A DNA stretch of 64,000 bases, taken from positions 186,001-250,000 of the forward strand of contig CAVZTF010000004.1 in NCBI GenBank assembly GCA_963778185.1, written 5' to 3'. Positions 25,519 to 33,340 of this stretch are shown one piece after another; position 1 is the first letter of the stretch; the number at the start of each line of letters is the position of its first letter. Source of the DNA: RPQJ01 sp963778185 (GTDB taxonomy: Bacteria; Pseudomonadota; Gammaproteobacteria; Steroidobacterales; Steroidobacteraceae). A program made the translations under genes and the position numbers. A model generated the notes under the pieces. It was not told the origin of the DNA and searched no databases. It was given only the letters and a program-made list of their open reading frames with translations.

Positions 25519-27192
25519 ATGCGAGCGACCCCACGCCAGCGGCCGTCACGGGTCATTGCGGCCCTCGTGGCGGCCTGGCTGCCCGCCGCCGCGATGGCGG
25601 CCACCTGCAACGATCCCGGCTCTTCGGCGCCGCCCGGGCTGCCGACGCCGGCGCAACTCGAGTCGACGGGCGCCCGGATCGGCTCGGTCGACATCGAGGT
25701 CGAGGACATCTTCGACCCCGGCAATCCCGGCGAAAGCGCGCTGCCCTACCGGCTGGCCAACGACCTGCACATGCGCACCCGCGTCGATGCCATCCGCTCC
25801 CAGCTGCTCTTCGCTGAGGCGCAGCCCTACACTCACCAGAAGGTCGCCGAAACGGAGCGCCTCCTGCGCGGCCGGCGTTACCTGTACGACGCCTGGATCG
25901 AACCGACCTGCTACCACCCGGTTGACCACACCGTCGACCTGCACGTCCGCGTACGCGACGTGTGGAGCCTGAACCCGGGGTTCACGTTCAATCGCAAGGG
26001 CGGCACCAACCGGACCGGCTTCGAGATCGAGGACCAGGACTTCCTCGGGCGGGGCGAGCTGGTCTCGGTGTCGTGGGGCAAGAACGTTGACCGGTCCTCG
26101 ATGACGCTCGTCTACGAGGACCCGCAACTCCTCGGCAGCTGGTGGCAGGGTCGCGTCGCATACTCGGACAACAGTGACGGCAGCTACAGCAACCTCCAGG
26201 TCGGCCGTCCGTTCTATTCGCTCGACACACGCTGGAGCGCGGGCACGGGCATATTGGCAGGGGAGCGTATTGACTCGCGCTACCAGCGTGGCGAGGTGCT
26301 CGACAAGTTCGTCGAGCGCACGGATCGCTTCGACCTCTACGGGGGCCGATCCGACGGGCTGCGGGACGGCTGGGCACGTCGCTGGCTCACGGGTGTCCGC
26401 TACGACCGCAGCGAGTTCGAGGCTGCGCCGGACGAGGAACTGGTGGCGGCGCTACCCGCGGACCGCGAGCTGGTCTACCCCTGGGTCGGACTGGAGTGGG
26501 TGGAGGACGACTTCACGACCGCCCACAACCAGGACCAGCTGGCCCGTACCGAGGACCTGCAGTTCGGCACTGCGCTGCGCGCCGAGCTGGGCCTGGCTGC
26601 TCCCGCCTGGGGCGCGGACCGCACGGCCGGGATGTTGGCGCTGCATGGCAAGACCGGGCAGCGTTTCGGCGAGCCGCAGTCGCTTTTCCTCCAGGGCGAT
26701 TTCACGGGCCGCCTGGAATCCGACGGATTGCGGGACGCGATGCTGCAGAGCGAAGCGCGCTACTACCACCGGCAGTCGCCGCACGCCCTGCTTTTCGCGA
26801 GCGTGCGCGGGGCCGCGGCCGTGAGTCCCGACCTGGACCACCAGTTACTGCTCGGCGGCGACAACGGACTGCGCGGCTATCCGCTCAAGTACCAGTCCGG
26901 GACCGGGAGCCTGCTGTTCACCGCGGAGGAGCGCTTCTACACGGGCTGGTATCCGTTGCGGCTGTTCCACATCGGGGCCGCCGTGTTCGCGGACGCGGGC
27001 CGGACCTGGGGCCGCGACGTCGAGGGCGAGGCGCCGCTCGGGTGGCTGTCGGACGTGGGCGTCGGGTTGCGCATCGGCAACGCCCGCTCGGGGCTCGGCA
27101 ACGTGCTGCACATCGACCTGGCCGTGCCGGTCGTCCGCCAGCCCGGGATCGATTCCCTTCAGTTCCTCGTCGAAACCCGCCACAGCTTCTGA
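25519..27192 (+). CDS. Omp85/BamA-family outer-membrane protein
   Basis: 557 residues. Signal peptide (VIAALVAAWLPAAAMA), then a POTRA-like region (IGSVDIEVEDIFDP...LLRGRRYLYDAWIEPTCYHP) and a C-terminal 16-strand surface-antigen (D15) barrel. The barrel loop-6 motif is present as GGDNGLRGYPLKYQSG (LRGYP in place of VRGF), and the protein ends with aromatic F (VETRHSF). Shorter than BamA, so an accessory Omp85 that may move proteins or lipids through the outer membrane. No TamB-like partner is adjacent. The start is ATG 25519, with GTG 25516 as an alternative. The stop overlaps repeat element 9. Confidence 0.85.
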   Translation: MRATPRQRPSRVIAALVAAWLPAAAMAATCNDPGSSAPPGLPTPAQLESTGARIGSVDIEVEDIFDPGNPGESALPYRLANDLHMRTRVDAIRSQLLFAEAQPYTHQKVAETERLLRGRRYLYDAWIEPTCYHPVDHTVDLHVRVRDVWSLNPGFTFNRKGGTNRTGFEIEDQDFLGRGELVSVSWGKNVDRSSMTLVYEDPQLLGSWWQGRVAYSDNSDGSYSNLQVGRPFYSLDTRWSAGTGILAGERIDSRYQRGEVLDKFVERTDRFDLYGGRSDGLRDGWARRWLTGVRYDRSEFEAAPDEELVAALPADRELVYPWVGLEWVEDDFTTAHNQDQLARTEDLQFGTALRAELGLAAPAWGADRTAGMLALHGKTGQRFGEPQSLFLQGDFTGRLESDGLRDAMLQSEARYYHRQSPHALLFASVRGAAAVSPDLDHQLLLGGDNGLRGYPLKYQSGTGSLLFTAEERFYTGWYPLRLFHIGAAVFADAGRTWGRDVEGEAPLGWLSDVGVGLRIGNARSGLGNVLHIDLAVPVVRQPGIDSLQFLVETRHSF

Positions 27193-27233
27193 GGTGCCGG
27201 TGGTCGGATCCGTCGGATCCGACCACCGGCACC
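27192..27233. repeat. REP-like element 9 (paired arms, one extra unit)
   Basis: GGTGCCGGTGGTCGG, then GATCCGTCGGATC, then CCGACCACCGGCACC. The first base is the A of the TGA of the Omp85 gene. It lies between codirectional genes, 20 bp before the ABC1 kinase start. Confidence 0.93.
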
Positions 27234-27252
27234 ATACGAGTAACATACGGGC

Positions 27253-28578
27253 ATGCCGGAGAGGGACAAGCGCAAGCAATCCGCCGTGCCGACCTCCAGG
27301 GTCGGCCGCCTGCTGCGATTCGGCATGCTGAGCGGTGAGCTAGCGCTGTCGACCGCCATTGCCACCGCGCGGCAGTTCACCAGCGGCAAACCCATGGACC
27401 TGGCGTCGGCGGTCCTGACGCCCGGTAACGCGGAACTGCTGGCCCGTCGGCTCGCTTCACTGCGAGGTCCGGCGATGAAGGTCGGCCAGATGCTCTCGCT
27501 GCAGAGCGACGAGATCGTGCCCGCGGAGTTCCGCAATGCACTTTCCATGCTGCGTTCGCAGGGTTACGCGATGCCCGACACGCAGCTGAAGCGCGTGCTC
27601 GGCCGCGAATACGGCAAGGGCTGGCAGTCGAAGTTCGCGCACTTCGATCCGGAGCCCGTCGCCGCCGCGTCGATCGGCCAGATCCACCGTGCAACGAAGC
27701 ATGGTGGCCGGACGCTCGCGCTCAAGATCCAGTACCCGGGTGTCGCGCGCAGCGTCGACAGCGACGTGGATAACCTCGCGACCCTGCTGCGGCGCCTCGA
27801 GTTCCTGCCCATGACGCTGGACGTGGAGGCCATCGCGGCCGAAGCCAAGCGACAGCTGCGGCTGGAGACCGACTACGAGGCCGAGGCGCGCCATCTCGAG
27901 CGGTACGGGAGGATGGTGGCCGACATGCGCGACGCTGTCATCGTGCCGCGCGTGGACCGCTCGCTCACGACGCGGCGGGTCCTGGCGATGGACTGGATCG
28001 AGGGCGACCCGCTCGAGGCGCTGGCGAGCGAGGCGGTGCCGGCGTCGCGGCGCAACGCCGCGGCGCGCACGCTCCTGCAGCTGATGTTCCGCGAGCTGTT
28101 CGAGTTCCGCTTCATGCAGACGGACCCGAACATTGCGAATTACCTCTATCTTCCGGCGACGCAGCAGCTCGCACTGCTCGACCTCGGCTCCGCCTACGAG
28201 TTCCCGGCGGCTTTCGTGGAGCGCTACCGCCGCGTGTGCCGGGCCGTGCTTGCGCGGGACGAGCGGGGCATCCGCGAGGGCGCCTTCGAGATCGGTTACA
28301 CGCATCCCGAGGATCCCGAGGAGATGATCCGTGGCGCGGTGGAGATCATCCAGCTGGTCTGCGAGCCGATCACCCATCGCGGGACGTACGACTTCGCCAG
28401 CTCCGGCCTCATCGGCCGGGCGCGCGACCTCGGTCTCGACGTCGCGTTCCGACGCGGCCTGCGCTCACCCCCGGCCGAAACCATGTTCCTGCACCGCAAG
28501 CTCGTCGGCACGTTCCTCGTCTGCGCCCGGCTGCACGCGCGGGTCAATGCTCACGCCTTGATCGAGCCTTTCCTGTAG
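27253..28578 (+). CDS. ABC1/UbiB-family atypical kinase
   Basis: 441 residues. ABC1 family landmarks are present: KxGQ motif (LRGPAMKVGQMLSLQ), Ala-rich nucleotide loop (VAAASIGQIH), invariant Lys (LALKIQYPGV), ExD-type QLRLETDYEAEA, catalytic loop FMQTDPNIANYLY and metal-binding LLDLGSAYEF. UbiB/COQ8 proteins support ubiquinone biosynthesis through ATPase activity; this is a shorter paralogue without the C-terminal membrane anchor, so the exact lipid target is unknown. The TAG stop overlaps the first bases of repeat element 10. Confidence 0.9.
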   Translation: MPERDKRKQSAVPTSRVGRLLRFGMLSGELALSTAIATARQFTSGKPMDLASAVLTPGNAELLARRLASLRGPAMKVGQMLSLQSDEIVPAEFRNALSMLRSQGYAMPDTQLKRVLGREYGKGWQSKFAHFDPEPVAAASIGQIHRATKHGGRTLALKIQYPGVARSVDSDVDNLATLLRRLEFLPMTLDVEAIAAEAKRQLRLETDYEAEARHLERYGRMVADMRDAVIVPRVDRSLTTRRVLAMDWIEGDPLEALASEAVPASRRNAAARTLLQLMFRELFEFRFMQTDPNIANYLYLPATQQLALLDLGSAYEFPAAFVERYRRVCRAVLARDERGIREGAFEIGYTHPEDPEEMIRGAVEIIQLVCEPITHRGTYDFASSGLIGRARDLGLDVAFRRGLRSPPAETMFLHRKLVGTFLVCARLHARVNAHALIEPFL

Positions 28579-28624
28579 GTGCCAGTGGTCGGATCGGTCG
28601 GATTGGATCCGACCACTGACACCT
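28577..28624. repeat. REP-like element 10 (paired arms)
   Basis: AGGTGCCAGTGGTCGG and CCACTGACACCT around GATCGGTCGGATTGGATC. One G.T-type mismatch between arms. The first bases overlap the TAG of the ABC1 gene, and the element ends 9 bp before the TTGACA of the TetR promoter. Confidence 0.92.
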
Positions 28625-28632
28625 CGTGACCC

Positions 28633-28667
28633 TTGACATGCCAGTAATAGAGCGATAATTCTAGAAC
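28633..28667 (+). promoter_or_regulatory. Sigma-70-like promoter and palindromic operator of the TetR gene
   Basis: TTGACA at 28633-28638, 15-bp spacer, GATAAT at 28654-28659. An inverted repeat TTCTAGAA (28659-28666) overlaps the start region and is a likely site for autorepression by the TetR protein. The -10 lies only 9 bp from the ATG at 28669, so the transcript would be leaderless or nearly so. Confidence 0.5.
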
Positions 28668-28668
28668 G

Positions 28669-29262
28669 ATGGGTCGGAAAGCGATTTTCGAGCGACGGGA
28701 CATGACGGGTGCGACCCTGCGCCTGGTGGCAGATCGCGGGCCGCAGGCAGTTACCGTTGCGGCGGTGGCGCAAGAGGCGGGCGCCCCCACCGGCTCCATC
28801 TATCATCGGTACCGCAGCCGGGAGCAACTGCTGGCCGAGGTGTGGATGGAGGTGGTCGAGGGCTTCCAGTCCGGCTTCGGCGCGGGCCTCGCCAAGGCAA
28901 GCGGCACGGAAGGAGGCGTCGAGGCGGCACGCTTCATGGTCTCCTGGACCCGCGAACACCCCCACGAGGCGCGCCTCCTGCTCCTGCACCGCCGCCAGGA
29001 CTTCATCGCCGGCGAATGGCCGCCGGAACTCGCCGACCGTGCCGCGGCCCTCGAGCCGCAGCTCGGGGCTGCCTTGCGCGCATTCGCCCTGCGCACGTTC
29101 GGCCGCACAGACGCCGATACGCTGGCCCGCATCAGGTACGCGCTGCTGGATGCGCCGTTCGGAGCGATCAAGCCTTACGTGCAGGGCCGCAAGCCAATTC
29201 CGCCCGTGGTGGAGGATCTCGTTGCCACGACGGCCCGCGCGGTGTTCGGTTCGATCGGATGA
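28669..29262 (+). CDS. TetR/AcrR family transcriptional regulator
   Basis: 197 residues. N-terminal HTH (RRDMTGATLRLVADRGPQAVTVAAVAQEAGAPTGSIYHRYRSREQLLAEVW) is a classic TetR domain; the C-terminal ligand domain is helical with no specific motif. It precedes a MaoC-like gene by 25 bp and probably controls it together with itself. The inducer is unknown; an acyl or lipid effector is a guess from the partner gene. Confidence 0.9.
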   Translation: MGRKAIFERRDMTGATLRLVADRGPQAVTVAAVAQEAGAPTGSIYHRYRSREQLLAEVWMEVVEGFQSGFGAGLAKASGTEGGVEAARFMVSWTREHPHEARLLLLHRRQDFIAGEWPPELADRAAALEPQLGAALRAFALRTFGRTDADTLARIRYALLDAPFGAIKPYVQGRKPIPPVVEDLVATTARAVFGSIG

Positions 29263-29287
29263 CGCTGGCCTCCCAGGGGAGGATGCA

Positions 29288-30304
29288 ATGAGCGCTACCG
29301 TGAACCTCGACTACGATCGCCGCCCGTCGGCGGTGCACTACATGTTGCGCGGCTTGCTGCCAGCGAAGCGACACGCAAGCCTCTCACCGCAGTTGAGCGC
29401 GCGCTGGCGCAGTCACCGCGCGGACCGCAACGAGCTGGGGACATTCAATAGGATCGCCGGCTCGCCGTCCGGCGATACGACCCTGCCGATGCTGTATCCG
29501 CACACGATCGGGTTCCGGCTCGCGATGACCATCCTGACGCATCCGCAGTTCCCGGTGCCGATCTGGGGCGTGCTGCAGACGCGCAACCACCTCGTGCAGC
29601 ATCGGTGGATCGCAACGGATGAGCGCCTCGACTTCGATGCGTGCGTCATGCACGGACGAGCCGTCGCGAAGGGTGCCGAGTTCGACCTGCGCACGACAGT
29701 CCACGTCGCGGACGAACTCGTCTGGGAGAGCCTCGTCACGTTCTTTGCGCGCGGCCGCTTCGGCGAGCCCGGGCCCGCGTCGCCGTACGCGCGCTCGCCC
29801 AGCGACACCGGCTCGCTCGTCGCCGAGTGGACCATGCGCGACGCGGACCACTGGCGGTTCGGCCGCCTGACCGGCGACTACAACGGCATCCACCTGTGGG
29901 ACTGGTACGCGCATCGGTTCGGCTTCCGGCGCGCTCTCTATCACCCGCAGCGCGTGCTCGGGGAATGCCTCGCCAGGCTACCGTATCCCCCGGCCGCGGC
30001 TGAGTGCGACGCACCGTTGCGACTCGACGCGTGGCTCAAGGGCCCCGTGCCCCACGGAGCGAACGTGCGCATGCACGCCGCGACGACCGACCGTGCGTCG
30101 ATTTTCGCGCTTTTCTCCGGCGACGAGCGCCCCAGCGTCGTCGGCCGGCTGGAGGGGTCGGCGGGGGTGTCAGTGGTCGGATCCGTCGGATCAGGCGCGA
30201 GAATCGCCGAGTCTCACGCCGCAACCCAGTGCCACTGGACGAGGCCTGGTTCAATCGCTCGGCGCCTGAGGGTCGGGGCTCATCCCACAGCGACCATGCA
30301 TTGA
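29288..30304 (+). CDS. MaoC-like (hotdog) dehydratase-type protein with repeat-encoded tail
   Basis: Predicted double-hotdog protein, 338 residues as read. The hydratase-like motif is RLTGDYNGIHLWDWYA (Asp and His of the MaoC type), followed by HPQRVLGECLARLP. The start ATG 29288 has GGAGGATGC just upstream. The natural frame is interrupted at 30166 by a repeat left arm; from there SVVGSVGSG... and a further 30 residues to the stop at 30304 are not family-like. A role in acyl-CoA or polyketide hydration is inferred. Operon with the TetR gene. Confidence 0.75.
   Translation: MSATVNLDYDRRPSAVHYMLRGLLPAKRHASLSPQLSARWRSHRADRNELGTFNRIAGSPSGDTTLPMLYPHTIGFRLAMTILTHPQFPVPIWGVLQTRNHLVQHRWIATDERLDFDACVMHGRAVAKGAEFDLRTTVHVADELVWESLVTFFARGRFGEPGPASPYARSPSDTGSLVAEWTMRDADHWRFGRLTGDYNGIHLWDWYAHRFGFRRALYHPQRVLGECLARLPYPPAAAECDAPLRLDAWLKGPVPHGANVRMHAATTDRASIFALFSGDERPSVVGRLEGSAGVSVVGSVGSGARIAESHAATQCHWTRPGSIARRLRVGAHPTATMH
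30166..30192. repeat. REP-like element 11 (single left arm)
   Basis: GGTGTCAGTGGTCGGATCC then GTCGGATC, with no right arm. It lies inside the end of the MaoC-like frame. A small perfect palindrome CCAGTG C CACTGG at 30226-30238 may be a leftover of the missing half. Confidence 0.85.
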
Positions 30305-30381
30305 TTTTCCAGCAATTTCTTTGCCTACCGGCTGACCCCGATGCGATGGGAGGCTGCGATCTGTTACGTTCCGTCCACACT

Positions 30382-30402
30382 CCCCCGCCCAATCGGTGGG
30401 GG
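30382..30402 (+). other. GC-rich hairpin in the leader of the GlsB gene
   Basis: CCCCCGCC / GGTGGGGG stem (one G.U pair) with loop CAATC, 32 bp before the ATG of the GlsB-like gene. It could shape the leader mRNA. No terminator-type U run follows. Confidence 0.35.
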
Positions 30403-30433
30403 ATGCTCGACCATCAACCGTGGGAGCATCTCA

Positions 30434-30688
30434 ATGAACCTCATCATCAGCTTGATCATCGGCGGCATCGTCGGCTGGCTGGCCAGCATCGTCATGAAGA
30501 CCAACGCCCAGATGGGTTGGATCGCCAATGTACTCGTCGGCGTCGTCGGGTCCGCGATCGGATTCTGGGCGGCGGGGATGCTGGGCCTTGCGGCAGGCGG
30601 CGGCATCATGCGCTTCGTAGTCGCGCTGGCCGGCGCCGTGCTGCTGATCGTGATCCTCCGCGCACTCGGAGTGTTCAAGAAGGCTTAA
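30434..30688 (+). CDS. GlsB/YeaQ/YmgE family small membrane protein
   Basis: 84 residues, three hydrophobic segments: LIISLIIGGIVGWLASIVM, WIANVLVGVVGSAIGFWAA and FVVALAGAVLLIVILRALG. The GWLAS and GG-rich first helix are typical of the transglycosylase-associated GlsB/YeaQ family, associated with stress in enteric bacteria. The ATG at 30434 was chosen over an upstream in-frame ATG because the family starts MxLI with the first helix. Repeat element 12 begins right after the TAA. Confidence 0.9.
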   Translation: MNLIISLIIGGIVGWLASIVMKTNAQMGWIANVLVGVVGSAIGFWAAGMLGLAAGGGIMRFVVALAGAVLLIVILRALGVFKKA

Positions 30689-30689
30689 G

Positions 30690-30785
30690 AGGTGTCAGTG
30701 GTCGGATCCGTCGGATCCGTCGGATCCGTCGGATCCGTCGGGTCTGCCGGGCCCACCGGCCGCGACGAATTGCCCGGATCCGACC
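30690..30785. repeat. REP-like element 12 with tandem GGATCCGTC units
   Basis: Left arm GGTGTCAGTGGTC followed by four exact tandem copies of the 9-bp unit GGATCCGTC (30704-30739), then a spacer and a short right-arm remnant GGATCCGACC (30776-30785). It marks the downstream edge of the decayed RAYT gene and encodes the end of its reading frame (DPTDPTDPTDPT). Confidence 0.9.
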
Positions 30786-31484
30786 GCGCTGTCGCGCGTC
30801 GCCGTGACCGTTCAAGGGCCTCGCTCAGGGACGAGTGACTGCGATTCAGCCGTCGCGCCACGGCGCTCAGCGACCCACGCCCGATGCCACGGCTCGCTGC
30901 GCTACGGTGCAGCGCAACCTCGTGAGTCCCGGTGACCTCGATGCCGAGGTCATTGCCGCAGCGCTCACCCCGAATTCGGCCGCGCATTCTGCACGGAATC
31001 GTCCGGGTCGCCGCCGAGAGCGATCATCCTCGCATACGCTCGCCGTGCGCTCGTAACGTCGGCTCCGAGCACCCGCAGCGTGAGATCAGTGGTGAGCCAG
31101 GGCACGTCCTCGATCCCGAGGTACGCGCGGTGACCGCTCCATGGGTAATTCGCCGGGTCTGCGACCATTCCGGCGCGCAGCGGGTTCAGATGGATGTAGC
31201 GGGTCAGCCGCAGCAGGTGGTCATCGGCGTCGACGAGCACCGCGCGATACCGACCCTCGAACAAGTGCCCGGTGGTCGGCAACCGTCGCTGCAGGCGCCG
31301 CGCGTACCGGCCGGCTATGCGCTGCACAAGCGGCCCGTGCGCCGAACCGCGCGAGGCCCTCCGCAACCAGATCGTCGAGCATCGTGCGGTCGGACGGCAC
31401 GAGAAAAATCGGCTGCCGGTGATTGCCACGGAGGACCACGTGATAGAGGCCTCCGGGCACGTGAAGGCGGGTGGGGCGGGACAT
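30745..31484 (-). pseudogene. REP-associated tyrosine transposase (RAYT), decayed
   Basis: IS200/IS605-like Y1 transposase remnant. Piece 1 from ATG 31484: SRPTRLHVPGGLYHVVLRG, NHRQPIFLVPSDRTMLDDL, to ARFGA. In intact RAYTs about 20-25 residues with the HUH motif (MPNHxHLL) follow; here they are missing, and the frame shifts near 31330-31340. Piece 2: GPLVQRIAGRYARRLQRRLP, TTGHLFEGRYRAVLVDADDH, then RYIHLNPLRAGMV containing the catalytic Tyr. After a stop at 30965 a third piece in another frame encodes a DnaA-like HTH tail (GRGSLSAVARRLNRSHSSL). So at least one deletion and two frame breaks. It is bracketed by arms 12 and 31573. Confidence 0.88.
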
Positions 31485-31572
31485 CCCTGCTCCGAATCGG
31501 TGTTGCGAACGTGGGAAGGTGACGCGCTGGCACGCATGGCGCCACGCCGATATGCTGCCAATTCGTCCAGAA

Positions 31573-31599
31573 ACCCGACGGATCCGACCACCGGCACCT
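31573..31599. repeat. REP-like right arm flanking the RAYT gene
   Basis: CCCGACGGATCC then GACCACCGGCACCT, a complete right arm without a local partner. It is oriented to pair with the left arm of element 12, 0.9 kb away, so together they bracket the RAYT remnant. It ends three bases before the ATG at 31603 of the acyl-CoA synthetase gene. Confidence 0.92.
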
Positions 31600-31602
31600 C
31601 AT

Positions 31603-33288
31603 ATGCCTCATATGGACCCGAACGCACTCGCATTGCAGCGTCTCTACCACTGGGAACGGACGGCCCCGGACCGCGTCGTGCTGACGCAGCCGATGGGCAA
31701 CGGCACGGTCCGGGACTGCACCTGGCGCGAGGTGATGGATCAGTCGCGACGAATGGCCGCCCATTTGCGAGGACTCGGCTTCGCGCCCGGTGCCCGCATC
31801 GGACTGCTCTCCAAGAACAGTTCGCACTGGCTGATGGCCGATTTCGCGATCTGGCTGGCGGGTTACGTTTCTGTTCCGCTCTACCCGACGCTCGCCGCGG
31901 GCACGGTCCGCCAGATTCTCGGGCACAGCGAGGCGCAGTTGCTCTTCGTCGGCAAGCTGGACGACTGGGACCACATGAAGGCGGGCGTGCCGGCGACGCT
32001 CCCGTGCATCGCTCTCCCGCTCGCGCCCCGAGACGTGCGAACCACCCATCCGACGTGGGAATCGATCACCGCGAGCACCGAACCGCTCGCAGGGAGCCCC
32101 CTGCGCGACGGGGACGAACTCTCCACCATCATGTACACCTCCGGGACCACGGGCACGCCGAAGGGCGTCATGCACAGTTTTGCGACCTTCGCCTGGTCAT
32201 TCGCCACGCTGCGCAAGCGTCTCGGCATCGAAGGGGACGCGCGCCTGCTCAGCTACCTGCCGCTCTCGCACGTCGCCGAGCGCGTGCTCATCGAGCACGG
32301 ACTGCTGGCCACCGGCTTCCGCGTGTACTTCGCCGAAAGCCTCGACAGCTTCGTCGACGATCTCAAGCGAGCGCGGCCGACGCTGTTCTTCTCCGTACCG
32401 CGGTTGTGGGTGAAATTCCAGCAGGGCGTGCTCGCGAAGATGCCAGGGGAGAAGCTCGATCGCCTGTTGCGCATTCCCGTGGTCCGCGGCCTCGTGCGGA
32501 AGAAAGTCCTCGGTGCGCTCGGACTCGACCACTGCAGGATCGCGGCCGGCGGCGCAGCGCCGATGCCTGCCGACCTGCTGCGCTGGTACGCGCGCCTCGG
32601 GCTCAATATCGTCGAGGTCTACGGGATGACCGAAAACTGCGGCATCTCGCACTGCACGCTGCCGGGCCGGCTGAGACCGGGGACGGTCGGCGTTCCGTAC
32701 GACGGCATCGAGGGCCGCATCGACCCGTCGAACGGCGAGGTGCAGGTGCACAGTCCCGGCGTGATGCTGGGCTACTACAAGGCCCCGGACCTCACCCGCG
32801 ACGTGATGACGGACGACGGATGGATGCGCACTGGCGACAAGGGAGAAATGGACCAGGAGGGCAATCTGCGCATAGTCGGTCGCGTGAAGGACCTCTTCAA
32901 GACCAGCAAGGGCAAGTACGTCACGCCTGCGCCGATCGAGGACCGGCTCGCGACGCACGCGGCCGTCGAAGCGTGCTGCGTGACGGGCGCGAATCTCGGC
33001 CAGCCGGTCGCGTTGCTGATGCTCAACCTGGAGGCCGTGCAACGCGCGGCGGACACGGCCGGCCGCGGCGAGCTCGAGGCCTCGCTCGCAGCGCACCTCG
33101 CGAGTGTCAATGCCGGGCTCGATCCGCACGAGCGGCTCGACTGCCTGGTGATCGTCACCGAGGCCTGGACCGTCGACAACGACCTCGTGACGCCCACCCT
33201 GAAGGTCAAGCGCAACCGCATCGAGGCCGTGTACGCGCAACACTACGAGCGCTGGGTCAGCCAGCGCCGCAGCGTCGTTTGGACATGA
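31603..33288 (+). CDS. AMP-binding long-chain acyl-CoA synthetase family protein
   Basis: 561 residues. Adenylation-enzyme motifs: P-loop YTSGTTGTPKGV, A4/A5 region VEVYGMTENCG, A7 DGWMRTGDKGEM, A8 RVKDLFKTSKGKYVTPAPIE and a near C-terminal Lys (LKVKRNRIEA). Forms acyl-AMP and then acyl-CoA in the cytoplasm; closest by pattern to long-chain FadD15-type enzymes. Start ATG 31603 or 31612. The repeat arm ends at 31599, so there is no native Shine-Dalgarno and expression may depend on weak initiation or an altered leader. The stop TGA shares its A with element 13. Confidence 0.9.
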   Translation: MPHMDPNALALQRLYHWERTAPDRVVLTQPMGNGTVRDCTWREVMDQSRRMAAHLRGLGFAPGARIGLLSKNSSHWLMADFAIWLAGYVSVPLYPTLAAGTVRQILGHSEAQLLFVGKLDDWDHMKAGVPATLPCIALPLAPRDVRTTHPTWESITASTEPLAGSPLRDGDELSTIMYTSGTTGTPKGVMHSFATFAWSFATLRKRLGIEGDARLLSYLPLSHVAERVLIEHGLLATGFRVYFAESLDSFVDDLKRARPTLFFSVPRLWVKFQQGVLAKMPGEKLDRLLRIPVVRGLVRKKVLGALGLDHCRIAAGGAAPMPADLLRWYARLGLNIVEVYGMTENCGISHCTLPGRLRPGTVGVPYDGIEGRIDPSNGEVQVHSPGVMLGYYKAPDLTRDVMTDDGWMRTGDKGEMDQEGNLRIVGRVKDLFKTSKGKYVTPAPIEDRLATHAAVEACCVTGANLGQPVALLMLNLEAVQRAADTAGRGELEASLAAHLASVNAGLDPHERLDCLVIVTEAWTVDNDLVTPTLKVKRNRIEAVYAQHYERWVSQRRSVVWT

Positions 33289-33330
33289 GGTGCCAGTGGT
33301 CGGATCCGACGGATCCGACCACTGGCACCT
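33288..33330. repeat. REP-like element 13 (paired arms)
   Basis: AGGTGCCAGTGGTCGG and its perfect complement ending ACCACTGGCACCT around GATCCGACGGATC. It overlaps the TGA of the acyl-CoA synthetase and sits 10 bp before the phospholipase D start. Confidence 0.94.
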
Positions 33331-33340
33331 CCGAAGCCGC

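Noticed and set aside
28709..29287. A fused TetR-MaoC frame
   Set aside because: The frame that includes the MaoC-like protein is open upstream only as a shadow of the TetR gene; ATG 29288 with GGAGG is the real start.
30704..30739. Tandem GGATCCGTC units as a CRISPR array
   Set aside because: 9-bp units without spacers; no cas genes.
33290..33340. GTG in element 13 as start of the phospholipase D gene
   Set aside because: It would add only repeat-derived residues; ATG 33341 directly precedes the signal anchor.
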